A stretch of 34,729 nucleotides of DNA. It comes from an uncultured Collinsella sp. Its GTDB lineage: Bacteria; Actinomycetota; Coriobacteriia; Coriobacteriales; Coriobacteriaceae. Positions within the stretch are counted from its first letter, which is position 1, and every line of letters starts with the position of its first letter. The stretch is taken from positions 1 to 34,729 of the forward strand of contig URMR01000003.1 of NCBI GenBank assembly GCA_900548935.1, in the 5' to 3' direction. Positions 7,913-18,042 of this stretch are shown in pieces. A program made the translations under genes and the position numbers. Below the pieces are notes generated by a model. It saw only the letters and a list, made by a program, of their open reading frames with translations, did not search any database and was not told the origin of the DNA.

Positions 7913-9364
7913 CTAGAAGCTAACGTCGAAGCCAGCGCCAGCGCCCTCTTCATCGGTGGTCGGCACGCCCTTTGCCTTGTTGTAGGCAAAGATCAAGACG
8001 ATTGGCACGATGAAGGCGATGAGATTGCCAGCCACATACCACACGAGCGTCTCGGGCGTGACGATGAGCAGGCCAAGCACTCCGGTCAGACCCTGACCGA
8101 TGGCGCGCACCTCAAAGAGCTTCACGAAGGCACCGCCGCAGCCTGCACCGATGCAAGCGCAGACGAACGGAATGATCGAGTAGCGCATGTTTGCAGCAAA
8201 GATTGCGGGCTCGGAGATACCGACCAGCGTCGGGATAAAGGACGACATGCAGATGTTGCGCTCTTTGGAATGCTTCTTGTGAATGAGATACATGCCGATG
8301 GCGCCGCCGCCCTGGGCGATGATGGAAACCGACCAGATGGCCTGGATGTAGTTGAAGCCGGTCGTGGCAACGAGGTTGGCCTCAATACCCTGGATGAACT
8401 GATGCGTACCGGTAACGACGAGCGGCTGCAGGAACGCGGCGAAGACAAAGGCGCCAAAGACGCCCATCCTGTTGTACAGGACATCGATTACGCCAGCGAG
8501 GACGTCGCCGATCAGGTTGCCGAGCGGGCCGAACACGGTGAACAGGGCAACGTTAGCAAGAATCAGGGTAACGGTCGGGACAAAGACAAACGAGACGACC
8601 TCGGGGATGTACTTCTGGGCAATCTTCTCGACCTTGGCCATAAACCAGGCAGTCAGGATTGCAGGGAATACGCCGCCCTGGAAAGCAACCATGGGAATGG
8701 AGAGCGGACCAAAGTTCCAGTACTCAGCACCCGTCGGGTCCATAACGAACGTGTTGCGGTTCATAAGGCTCGGGTGAACCATGACGATACCGACGAGGAT
8801 GCCCAGAATCGGGTTACCGCCAAAACGCTTGACTGCGCTGTACATAACCAGGACAGGCAGGTAGTCGAACGTGGTGGCGATAATGGCAAAGAAGCTTGCG
8901 AGGTTCTTGAGGAACTCGCTGTGATCGGCGAGGCTACCTTCCATGCCAAAGAGGCCGTTGGCAACGATCAGCGACTTAAGGCCGATGATGATAGCAGCGC
9001 CGACGAAGGCGGGAATGATGGGGATAAAGATGTCCGAGAATACCTTGAGGACCGAGAAGAACTTGCCCTTCTTGTCCGCCTCGGCGCCCTTGACCTCGGA
9101 AGCGCTGATCTCCTTAACGCCCGTCAGGTCCATAAACTCATCGTAAACCTTGTTGACGGTACCGGTACCGAAAATGATCATGAGCTGGCCGCTGTTGTAC
9201 AGCACGCCCTTGACGCCATCGATGTTCTCGAGCTCGGCCTTGTTGTATTTGCTCGTATCCTTGAGCACCAGACGCAGACGGGTCACGCAATGCGTGGCGC
9301 CCTCGATGTTCTCCAGTCCGCCGACGTTGTCGACGACTTGCTGGGACACTGCCTTGTAGTCCAT
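7913..9364 (-). CDS. scrA: PTS sugar transporter subunit EIIBC, probably sucrose
   Basis: 483-residue inner-membrane permease with an N-terminal EIIB domain (phosphorylated Cys26 in THCVTRLRLVL) and a C-terminal EIIC domain of about ten hydrophobic segments from residue ~105 on, including GISEPAIFAANMRY and GTHQFI. No EIIA domain is present, so it must borrow one encoded elsewhere, as sucrose and trehalose permeases of the Glc family do. Sucrose is assigned from the two GH32 neighbours. ATG at 9364 has GAGAGGA directly upstream; an ATG at 9376 has poor spacing. It follows the upstream GH32 gene by 45 bases. Confidence 0.88.
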   Translation of the reverse strand: MDYKAVSQQVVDNVGGLENIEGATHCVTRLRLVLKDTSKYNKAELENIDGVKGVLYNSGQLMIIFGTGTVNKVYDEFMDLTGVKEISASEVKGAEADKKGKFFSVLKVFSDIFIPIIPAFVGAAIIIGLKSLIVANGLFGMEGSLADHSEFLKNLASFFAIIATTFDYLPVLVMYSAVKRFGGNPILGILVGIVMVHPSLMNRNTFVMDPTGAEYWNFGPLSIPMVAFQGGVFPAILTAWFMAKVEKIAQKYIPEVVSFVFVPTVTLILANVALFTVFGPLGNLIGDVLAGVIDVLYNRMGVFGAFVFAAFLQPLVVTGTHQFIQGIEANLVATTGFNYIQAIWSVSIIAQGGGAIGMYLIHKKHSKERNICMSSFIPTLVGISEPAIFAANMRYSIIPFVCACIGAGCGGAFVKLFEVRAIGQGLTGVLGLLIVTPETLVWYVAGNLIAFIVPIVLIFAYNKAKGVPTTDEEGAGAGFDVSF

Positions 9365-9409
9365 GTTCCTCTCCATTCCTTTTCTAAATCATAAAACGGT
9401 TCGTTGCCG

Positions 9410-10792
9410 CTACAGAGACGCGATCGTTGCGTTTGCGCACTTGAGCGCACCGTCGGTGACGGTAAGCGCCACACCCTGGCCCTGCTTGTTGCAGAAGCGA
9501 GCGTTGAGCGCAACATCATCGACAAAGATGGTCGCGATGTCGTCGTCGACGACCAGACGCACATGGTGAGTGCCCTCGCCCTTAAAGAACAACGGACGCT
9601 CGAGGCCCATGTTGTTGACCTGGAACCACGGGTACTGGGGAGCCGGCGTGAACTCGAGCTTGCCCTCGCGCAGGTTGGCGCGGAACTCATAGGCAAGACC
9701 GGTCTCGGCGTCCTCGGCGAACTTGACCGAGAAGCCGGCAGCGTTACCGCCGAGCTCAATGTCGGCATCGAGCAAGTAGGTGGAGCCGGCATCCGCGGCG
9801 AGCACCTGCTCGACCTTGCCCGACTCGCAGGAGAGCTCGAAGGCTTCGACAGCCTTGCCCTCGCCAAAGGCGCCGAGCATGCTCTCGGGAAGCTTGGTGC
9901 CGAGCGTTCCGTCGGCACGCTGAACGATCTCGAGGGGCATAAAGGTGCCACCCCATAGGTAAGAGCTGGGGTCGCCGCCCTCGTCACGCGTAGGAACCCA
10001 ACCAAAGAGAACGCGACGCTCGCCATCGAATGCGGTGCGAGCGGCGTAGTACGCGCGGCCGTCGAAGGAGTCGTCAGCGGGGGTAATCCAAGGACCGTTG
10101 ATGGACTTGGACATGCGGTAACGGGTCTTGTTGCCGTCGCTGTACTCGGAAAAGACGAGGTACCACCAGTCGCCCATCTTAAAGAGATCAGGCATCTCAA
10201 ACATGGTGTACAGGCCCGGGTTCCACCAGTCGCCCTGGAACTCCCAGTTGGTCAGATCCTTGGAGGTGAACTTGACCAGGCGGCCGGTCATCAGACGCTT
10301 GTCCTCGCCCACACGCGTGCCGAGGATGAGCATGTACTCTTCGTTCTCCTCATCCCAAAGCACAAAGGGATCGCGCCAGTTGCGGTCATCGTAACCCTCC
10401 TGGGGCGGAAGCAGCGTCTCGGCGATGTTCTTCTCCCACTTGACGGCGTCGTCGCTCGTTGCGTGAAGAAGAACCTGCTTCATCAAACGTGCGCGGACCT
10501 TATCGCGATTGCAACCAGTGTAGAGCGCATGGTACTTGTCGCCCACCTTAAACACCGTGCCGGCATAAATGTACTGGTCGACTTCCTCGTCGCCGCCGCG
10601 CTCAAGGCTCTCGCCAAAGTCCTTGTAGTTGACGAAATCCTTGGTCGTAGCGAGTGCCCAGCCAAACGGCTCTCCGAAAGGTTCGGGGTTACGCGTGTCA
10701 CGCTGATGATAGAGATAGAACGTGCCGTCCTCGCCGTACGGCATGATGTCGCCTACCCAAATTCCCTCAGGCTGGTAATACACCTTGTGCAT
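9410..10792 (-). CDS. atypical GH32-family glycoside hydrolase
   Basis: 460 residues with the GH32 five-bladed propeller layout plus a C-terminal beta-sandwich. The nucleophile motif is WVGDIMPYG (Asp15) instead of WMNDPNG, but the RDP motif (NWRDPF, Asp141) and the acid/base motif FEMPDLF (Glu199) are kept, so it is probably active. The changed motif suggests a different fructoside from the canonical paralogue 2.5 kb downstream. No signal peptide. First gene of the operon; ATG 10792 is preceded by AAAGGAAG and by a LacI-type operator-promoter. Confidence 0.8.
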   Translation of the reverse strand: MHKVYYQPEGIWVGDIMPYGEDGTFYLYHQRDTRNPEPFGEPFGWALATTKDFVNYKDFGESLERGGDEEVDQYIYAGTVFKVGDKYHALYTGCNRDKVRARLMKQVLLHATSDDAVKWEKNIAETLLPPQEGYDDRNWRDPFVLWDEENEEYMLILGTRVGEDKRLMTGRLVKFTSKDLTNWEFQGDWWNPGLYTMFEMPDLFKMGDWWYLVFSEYSDGNKTRYRMSKSINGPWITPADDSFDGRAYYAARTAFDGERRVLFGWVPTRDEGGDPSSYLWGGTFMPLEIVQRADGTLGTKLPESMLGAFGEGKAVEAFELSCESGKVEQVLAADAGSTYLLDADIELGGNAAGFSVKFAEDAETGLAYEFRANLREGKLEFTPAPQYPWFQVNNMGLERPLFFKGEGTHHVRLVVDDDIATIFVDDVALNARFCNKQGQGVALTVTDGALKCANATIASL

Positions 10793-10834
10793 CCGAGACT
10801 TCCTTTCCACGACATACTAACTCGGTACAATGGC

Positions 10835-10919
10835 AAGATATGTCAATCGTTTTCATATGTCAAACGTTTTCACGCCAATACGTCTTTTCGCAGTTCCAGT
10901 CGTCGGCAAACGGTTGACA
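10835..10919 (-). promoter_or_regulatory. sucrose operon promoter with three LacI-type operators
   Basis: Minus-strand promoter: -35 TTGACA at 10858-10863, 17-base spacer, -10 TATCTT at 10835-10840. Operator O1 (10841-10856, TGTCAATCGTTTTCAT) fills the spacer and O2 (10858-10873, TGTCAAACGTTTTCAC) covers the -35. O3 (10904-10919, minus strand TGTCAACCGTTTGCCG) lies upstream. With the site at 12007-12022 they give the consensus TGTCANNCGTTTNCAT. Occupancy of O1/O2 would block RNA polymerase. Confidence 0.78.
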
Positions 10920-10975
10920 TATGCCGGTGAACGGTCATCAGAGGCGTTTGAGGAATTCTTTTGGCACGGGGCGAA

Positions 10976-11986
10976 TTACGCGGTTTTGCCCTCGATAAGC
11001 TCAACGGGAAGCTTGATATTCGACTCGGGCTTTTCACCGTTAATAAGAGCAATGATGGATTGCGCCGCGAGCTCTCCGATGCGATCGATATCTTGACGTA
11101 CGGTTGTTAAGTCAGGCATAAACGTCATAGTGCGGCGGGCACCATCCGCGCCCACGACCTTAATGTCGTCTGGAGCGCTCAAGCCGCGCTGCTTCATCAC
11201 GTTGAGACAGATGGCCGCCATCGTATCGTCTCCCGCAAAGATGCCGTCAATATCGGGGTTCTCATCGAGGATCTTCGCAACGACCGCGCCCTTTTCGTCG
11301 TCGGGCTTAACGAACTCAACCTCACGGACAAGCGCGGACAAACCGGCCTGCTCAACAACATCGAGGTAGGCATCGGTACGCTTATTGGCAGGCATGCGCA
11401 TGCGGCTATTGCTGCGCAGGCACAGGATACGCCTGCAGCCGTCATCAATCAGACGGCGCGTGGCGAGCTCGCCGATGCCATAGCTGTCACTTGCAATCTG
11501 GACAGAGCCCTCGCCAAGATCGCAGTCGATGCCAACCAAGCTCAAGCCCATCTCGGCATATGCCTCGGCACCGATATTGAGGGAGTTGACGATGACGCCG
11601 TCGACCATATTGCGGCGGAGCATGTCGATATAGGAACGCTCAAGATCAGGTCGATTGGCGCTGTTGCACAGCAACATCTTAAAGCCGTTTTCCGCCAACG
11701 TGCGCTCGACCGCCTGCACAACCTGAGCATGGAACGGACTGCTCACAAAGGGAACGATCATGCCGATAAGGTTCAGACGGCCGTTGAGCATGGCACGGGC
11801 GATATCGTTGGGCGTATAGTTGATGCGCTCCATCGCGGCGTGGACCTTATCGCGGGTCTCTTGGCTAATATAACCGCGGTTATTAAGCACGCGAGATACC
11901 GTAGTAGGCGAAACCCCCGCCACCGCTGCAACTTCCTTGATGCCAGGCTTAGCAGAATCCTTAGAACGAGTGCCCTCGCGAGCCAT
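10976..11986 (-). CDS. scrR: LacI-family repressor of the sucrose operon
   Basis: 336 residues: an N-terminal LacI helix-turn-helix (GIKEVAAVAGVSPTTVSRVL, residues ~16-35), hinge helix, then a periplasmic-binding-protein-like sensor domain (MIVPFVSSPFHAQVVQ, DGIFAGDDTMA, TTVRQD). ATG 11986 has AGGGGAGGG upstream. It sits directly upstream of the three sucrose genes, and its own promoter carries a matching operator 20 bases before the ATG, so it probably represses both itself and the operon; the inducer is presumably sucrose-6-phosphate or a fructose phosphate (inference). The gene symbol is by context. Confidence 0.82.
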   Translation of the reverse strand: MAREGTRSKDSAKPGIKEVAAVAGVSPTTVSRVLNNRGYISQETRDKVHAAMERINYTPNDIARAMLNGRLNLIGMIVPFVSSPFHAQVVQAVERTLAENGFKMLLCNSANRPDLERSYIDMLRRNMVDGVIVNSLNIGAEAYAEMGLSLVGIDCDLGEGSVQIASDSYGIGELATRRLIDDGCRRILCLRSNSRMRMPANKRTDAYLDVVEQAGLSALVREVEFVKPDDEKGAVVAKILDENPDIDGIFAGDDTMAAICLNVMKQRGLSAPDDIKVVGADGARRTMTFMPDLTTVRQDIDRIGELAAQSIIALINGEKPESNIKLPVELIEGKTA

Positions 11987-12006
11987 AGCACCCTCCCCTA
12001 TCAACA

Positions 12007-12022
12007 TGTCATACGTTTACAT
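12007..12022 (-). promoter_or_regulatory. LacI-type operator (O4) in front of scrR
   Basis: TGTCATACGTTTACAT matches the three operators of the sucrose operon at every consensus position. It lies 20 bases upstream of the scrR ATG, near a weak candidate -10, implying autorepression. Confidence 0.72.
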
Positions 12023-12139
12023 ACGAACAAAGCATACCCCAACAACAGCGGGAAGACGGTAACAGCACAAGTAAGTAAACGACTCATCCAAATAATTAGG
12101 AGAGTTCCGCCTAAAGGGTGACTCCGAAGAACCCCGCTT

Positions 12140-12260
12140 GGCCGTTTTTGGGTTATTTTCCAAAACATCCCGCAGGACGCAAAGAGGCCCCGCCGCGCAA
12201 CGCGCGCAGCGGAGCCCTTTGCATGTCCGAGGACGTTTTGGAAAGTAACCCAAAGCGGCC
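12140..12260 (+). repeat. family A palindromic element, copy A2
   Basis: Arms 12140-12166 and 12235-12260 pair with one bulge and a G-U pair. The core keeps the family signature (CATCCCGCAG on the 5' side, ATGTCCGAGGACG on the 3' side), but its stems are changed together: GGAC with GTCC and GCAAAG with CTTTGC, where A3 has GCGC with GCGC and GAAGG with CCTTC. It occupies the gap between the end of the glycyl-radical subunit gene and the scrR promoter. Confidence 0.8.
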
Positions 12261-12287
12261 CGGCGATCCTGCGGGAGTTAAACCCCT

Positions 12288-12539
12288 TTAGAACTTGTCG
12301 TGGAAGGTACGCGCAATGACCTCGTCCTGCTGCTCCTTGGTGAGCGTGTGGAAGTTCACGGCATAGCCGGAAACGCGGATGGTCAGCTGCGGGTACTTCT
12401 CGGGGTGAGCCTGAGCGTCGAGCAGCGTCTCACGGTTGAAGACGTTGATGTTCAGGTGGTGGCCACCCTTCTCGGCGTAAGCGTCGAGCATGTGGACCAG
12501 GTTATCGGCCTGGGTCTCGGAAACTTCAGAAACCTTCAT
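12288..12539 (-). CDS. glycyl-radical subunit of a split pyruvate formate-lyase (GrcA/YfiD-like)
   Basis: 83 residues equal to the C-terminal domain of ordinary PFL. GGHHLNINVFNRETLLDAQ, then RVSGYAV with the radical-bearing Gly58, and a C-terminal TKEQQDEVIARTFHDKF. Immediately upstream on the same strand is a PFL that lacks exactly this domain; 683 plus 83 residues equals the length of a full PFL. It is therefore probably an obligatory subunit, not a spare part as YfiD is in E. coli. It has its own strong Shine-Dalgarno (AAGGAGA) and an 85-base spacer with a hairpin. Confidence 0.9.
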   Translation of the reverse strand: MKVSEVSETQADNLVHMLDAYAEKGGHHLNINVFNRETLLDAQAHPEKYPQLTIRVSGYAVNFHTLTKEQQDEVIARTFHDKF

Positions 12540-12562
12540 AATGTGTCTCCTTCGATTAATAG

Positions 12563-12582
12563 GCGCCGGCCGAAACCGGCGC
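12563..12582 (-). other. GC hairpin between the two PFL subunit genes
   Basis: GCGCCGG (12563-12569) pairs with CCGGCGC (12576-12582) around six bases, 23 bases upstream of the small subunit's ATG. No T-run follows on the minus strand. It could protect a processed small-subunit mRNA and set the subunit ratio. Confidence 0.5.
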
Positions 12583-12624
12583 GCTAATCAGTAATCGTTA
12601 TTGTTAGTATAGCACTACCAATAG

Positions 12625-14676
<2,052 letters not shown>

Positions 14677-14863
14677 TGTGTAACCACGCTCCTAGTTACG
14701 TGTAATGCGGCGCTCTCTCACACCGCTGCTTATTGAATTCTTGAATTTTCGGCTTGCACTACCGGCTTCTTCCGTTCTTCACCACACGTTGGTGCAGGAA
14801 AAACGTTTGTCCACCTTGGAACTACAACCCAAAAACCCAAGATTTCACCCGTCTGTGAAGGAT

Positions 14864-14934
14864 AACATAGCCACCCTCTCCATCTTGGCTGTTATATGTT
14901 TCTTTTTTTATACCATTAGGGCGTTTTTTACAAA
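14864..14934 (-). promoter_or_regulatory. pfl promoter and 5' leader hairpin
   Basis: On the minus strand a TATAAA -10 (14907-14912) is preceded by TG-G, an extended -10, and by TTTGTA/TTGTAA 15-16 bases upstream (14928-14934). The transcript would have a leader of about 220 bases; it starts with an imperfect hairpin in which ATAACAGCCA pairs with TGGCTATGTTAT (14864-14898). The rest of the gap (14677-15226) has the palindrome at 15057 and the marR control region but no credible gene. Confidence 0.6.
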
Positions 14935-15056
14935 CCCGCAGGAAATGCGAGCGCAAACAACTACCGTTCACCGATTTGTTTGGTATTTTTCCTTGCCTTT
15001 GTACGACATTCACTCTAGCTGTTATGCCAGCTTTAGCAGGATAAAGTGCCTCTGAG

Positions 15057-15158
15057 TAGGCTTTGGGACATGCCTAACGATCTACCCCTAACTTTGCTGG
15101 CACCGACGGTGTACGGAGGTCGCCTAAAGGTAGTTTTCTAGGCATGTCCCAAAATCTA
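15057..15158. repeat. palindrome C1 upstream of marR
   Basis: Arms of about 30 bases (15057-15086 and 15129-15158) match except for two short internal mismatches; the best run is TTTGGGACATGCCTA. The loop holds a further small hairpin (CACCGACGGTG). It lies between the divergent pfl and marR promoters. Its outer end shares GAGTAGGCTTT with palindrome C2 at 21829, too little to prove they are one family. Confidence 0.65.
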
Positions 15159-15180
15159 CCGCATAGGGTGCGCGTGCAAG

Positions 15181-15238
15181 GGTATCATCTTTCACCGAAA
15201 ATAGTTTCTAGTGTTAGGGGTTTTCGGTGGAAGATACC
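15181..15238 (+). promoter_or_regulatory. inverted repeat spanning the marR start: candidate MarR operator
   Basis: GGTATC-ATC-TTTCACCGAAAA (15181-15201) is mirrored by TTTTCGGTGGAAGATACC (15221-15238) with a 3-base gap in one arm. The repeat covers the ribosome-binding site and first codons of marR, a usual place for MarR self-repression; as RNA it could also occlude the ribosome-binding site. Confidence 0.5.
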
Positions 15239-15676
15239 GATTTCCGTGAACTTGGGCGTCAGCTCCTTACCGAGTTCGGCAGCATGCATCAGCGCATTTC
15301 GCGTTTTGCGGACAAAGCCCTCGGCGGCGAGATGGCCGTCATGCGCGCCCTCATACTCGCCGGCGGTTCGCTCACGCCGAGCGAACTCGCTGATCGCGCC
15401 TGGGTCTCGAGCGCCCGCATCGCCAATATCTTACGCGCCCTCGAGGCCAAGGGCTGGGTCGAGCGCGAGCACTCAAAGACTGACCGTCGTCGTGTACACG
15501 TCATAGTGACCGACAAAGGATTCCAGGATCTAGAAATCAAACGTCGGGAATTCGAGAACCGCACTGCGGCTTTCCTCGAGCAACTCGGCGAAACAGATAC
15601 CCAAGAGATGGTGCGTCTTCTAAGGCGTGCCAACGAAATTATCGACCGCAATCAAGAAAGGAGAGATGCCGAGTGA
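15227..15676 (+). CDS. MarR-family transcriptional regulator
   Basis: 149 residues with a winged helix-turn-helix: LTPSELADRAWVSSARIANI as the DNA-binding helices and ERE-HSKTDRRRVHVIVT as the beta wing (DRR is typical of MarR). GTG start at 15227 with AGGGG six bases upstream. Its stop overlaps the start of the ABC transporter gene by 4 bp (GTGA), so it is cotranscribed with the exporter and probably controls it and itself. The ligand is unknown. Confidence 0.85.
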   Translation: MEDTDFRELGRQLLTEFGSMHQRISRFADKALGGEMAVMRALILAGGSLTPSELADRAWVSSARIANILRALEAKGWVEREHSKTDRRRVHVIVTDKGFQDLEIKRREFENRTAAFLEQLGETDTQEMVRLLRRANEIIDRNQERRDAE

Positions 15677-18042
15677 GGATTCTCAAGCTCTTTAAAAAAC
15701 ATGTCCTGGCACTGTTCGCAGCTATCGTGCTTATCGTAATCAGCTGCAACGCCGATCTGGCGCTGCCTACCTATATGAGCGACATCGTCGACGTGGGCGT
15801 GCAGCAAGGCGGTATCGCCTCGCCCGTGCCCGACACCATTCGCGCCGAATCGCTCGACGACCTCGAACTCTTTATGAGCGCCAAGGACGCCAAAGCTGTG
15901 GAGGCCGTGTTTAGCAAGGCGGACAATAACGGCATTCGAACGTACAAGGGCACCGAGGAGGAGCGCGGCGACGGTGGCAAGATTGCCGACATCATGAGCC
16001 TGCCTGAGACCGTCGTCCTTTCGCTCAACCAGGGCATTGACGCCAACTCCATGGGCGACATGACCGGCGCATCCACCGAGACAAGCGATGGCGGTGCCGC
16101 TCAGGCCACGCCCACCCCCGAGCAGATGGCTGCCATGACGCCCGAGCAGCTCGCCGAGATGCAGCAGAAGGCCGCAGCCGCGCAGAGCATGCAAAAGCAG
16201 ATCGACGCCGACGGCGGTAAGATCACCATGAAGAGCCTGCGTCTGGGCGTTGAAGGCGGCCTAATCGACCAGGGCAAGCTCGTCGAGGGCGCCAACGATA
16301 TGGCAGACAAAATGGGCTCCATGTCAGGCTCCATCGTCACCCAGCGCGCCGTGAGCTATGTACAGGACGAGTACAAGGCACAGGGCATCGACCCCGCCGA
16401 CGTGCAGAACGCCTACCTGAGCCGCATGGCGACCACGATGTTTGGGCTGTGCCTGGTGTCGCTGGTCGCCACCATCCTGACCGGCGCCGTGGCTTCGCGC
16501 ACCGCCTGCTCCATCGCTCGCGACCTGCGCCACGAGACCTTCAACAAGGTTATGCACTTCTCGCCGGCCGAGGTGGGCAAGTTTAGCCAGGCCTCGCTCA
16601 TCACCCGCTGCACCAACGACATTCAGCAGATTCAGATGGCCGCAACCCTGTTTATCCGTATGTGTCTTATGGCCCCCGTCATGGGCATCGTCGCTGTCAT
16701 GCGCGTCCTGGCCAACCACACCGGCCTGGAGTGGACCATCGCCGTGGCCATCATCGCGGTCTCGGCCGTCGTCGGCGTGCTCATGGGCCTCACCATGCCC
16801 AAGTTCAAAAAGATGCAGAGCTTTGTGGACCGCGTGAACCTTACCGCCCGCGAGTTGCTCGATGGCCTGATGCCCATCCGTTCGTTCAACCGCGAGGAGC
16901 ATGAGCTCGAGCGTTTTGACAAGGCTTCGCTCGACCTAATGACCACGCAGCTCTACACCAACCGCGCCATGAGCTTTATGATGCCGCTCATGATGCTCGT
17001 CATGAACTGCATCACCGTGCTTATCGTCTGGTTTGGCGCGCAGGGCGTGTCCGACGGCGTGATGCAGGTCGGCAACATGATGGCGTTTATCTCCTACACC
17101 ATGCAGATCGTCATGGCGTTTATGATCCTCACCATGGTTTCGGTCATCCTGCCCCGTGCCGAGGTCGCAGCCGAGCGCGTGGAAGAGGTCATCACCTGCC
17201 CCACGAGCATCAACGACCCCGCCTCGCCCAAACTGCCCGCGGCCAGCGCGCCGCGCGGTGAGCTCACCTTCCGCGACGTGAGCTTCCAGTATCCCGATGC
17301 CCGCGCCGATGTCATCAGCGGCGTGAACTTCACCACGCATGCCGGTCAGATGCTCGGCATCATTGGTTCCACGGGCTCGGGCAAGTCCACGCTCGTGCAG
17401 CTAGTTCCGCGCCTGTACGACGTCACGGGTGGCAGCATTTCGCTCGACGGCATCGACGTGCGCGACATGGCCCTTTCCGAGCTGCGCCGCCGCATTGGTT
17501 ACATCCCGCAGCAGGGGCGTCTATTCTCGGGCACCGTCGAGAGCAACCTCAAGTTTGCCGGCGACATGGTAAGCGATGATGACATGCACCAGGCCGCGCG
17601 CATCGCACAGGCCGAGGACTTTATCGCCGAGCGCGAGGGCGGTTACGACTCCCCCATCAGCCAGGGTGGCTCCAATGTTTCGGGCGGTCAACGCCAGCGT
17701 CTGGCCATCGCCCGCGCCCTGGCCAAGAAGCCCGAGGTCGTGGTGTTCGACGATTCGTTTAGCGCCCTCGACTACAAGACCGACGCTCGCCTGCGCGAAG
17801 AGCTTGCCAAAAACGTTACCGACGCCGCGCTCGTGGTCGTGGCCCAGCGCATCGCGACCATCATGCACGCCGATCAGATCATCGTGCTCGACGACGGCCA
17901 CGTGGTGGGCACCGGTACGCACGAGGAGCTGCTGCGCAGCTGCCCGGCGTACCTGGAGATCGCACAGTCGCAGCTTTCCGCCGAGGAGCTGGGACTTACC
18001 CAAGAAGAAATTGCAGCCGTCACGGAAGGAGGCGAGCGCTAA
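15673..18042 (+). CDS. ABC exporter half-transporter with degenerate ATPase site and extracytoplasmic insertion
   Basis: 789 residues, about 200 longer than usual. After the first membrane helix (~10-30) comes a ~210-residue hydrophilic insert (~36-250) rich in Ala, Gln, Met and Pro, predicted outside the membrane; the remaining helices follow from ~250. The ATPase domain has Walker A GSTGSGKST, signature NVSGGQRQR and Walker B VVVFDDSFSALD, where Asp replaces the catalytic Glu. The partner encoded next has a proper Glu but the altered signature LSQGQ. Together this is the asymmetric heterodimer pattern of TM287/288 and BmrCD, with one degenerate and one active site. GTG start with AAGGAGAG upstream. 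Confidence 0.88.
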   Translation: MRILKLFKKHVLALFAAIVLIVISCNADLALPTYMSDIVDVGVQQGGIASPVPDTIRAESLDDLELFMSAKDAKAVEAVFSKADNNGIRTYKGTEEERGDGGKIADIMSLPETVVLSLNQGIDANSMGDMTGASTETSDGGAAQATPTPEQMAAMTPEQLAEMQQKAAAAQSMQKQIDADGGKITMKSLRLGVEGGLIDQGKLVEGANDMADKMGSMSGSIVTQRAVSYVQDEYKAQGIDPADVQNAYLSRMATTMFGLCLVSLVATILTGAVASRTACSIARDLRHETFNKVMHFSPAEVGKFSQASLITRCTNDIQQIQMAATLFIRMCLMAPVMGIVAVMRVLANHTGLEWTIAVAIIAVSAVVGVLMGLTMPKFKKMQSFVDRVNLTARELLDGLMPIRSFNREEHELERFDKASLDLMTTQLYTNRAMSFMMPLMMLVMNCITVLIVWFGAQGVSDGVMQVGNMMAFISYTMQIVMAFMILTMVSVILPRAEVAAERVEEVITCPTSINDPASPKLPAASAPRGELTFRDVSFQYPDARADVISGVNFTTHAGQMLGIIGSTGSGKSTLVQLVPRLYDVTGGSISLDGIDVRDMALSELRRRIGYIPQQGRLFSGTVESNLKFAGDMVSDDDMHQAARIAQAEDFIAEREGGYDSPISQGGSNVSGGQRQRLAIARALAKKPEVVVFDDSFSALDYKTDARLREELAKNVTDAALVVVAQRIATIMHADQIIVLDDGHVVGTGTHEELLRSCPAYLEIAQSQLSAEELGLTQEEIAAVTEGGER

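Noticed and set aside
14705..15055. 116-codon plus-strand frame between pflB and marR
   Set aside because: No ribosome-binding site, no recognisable domain, and it overlaps the pfl promoter and leader.
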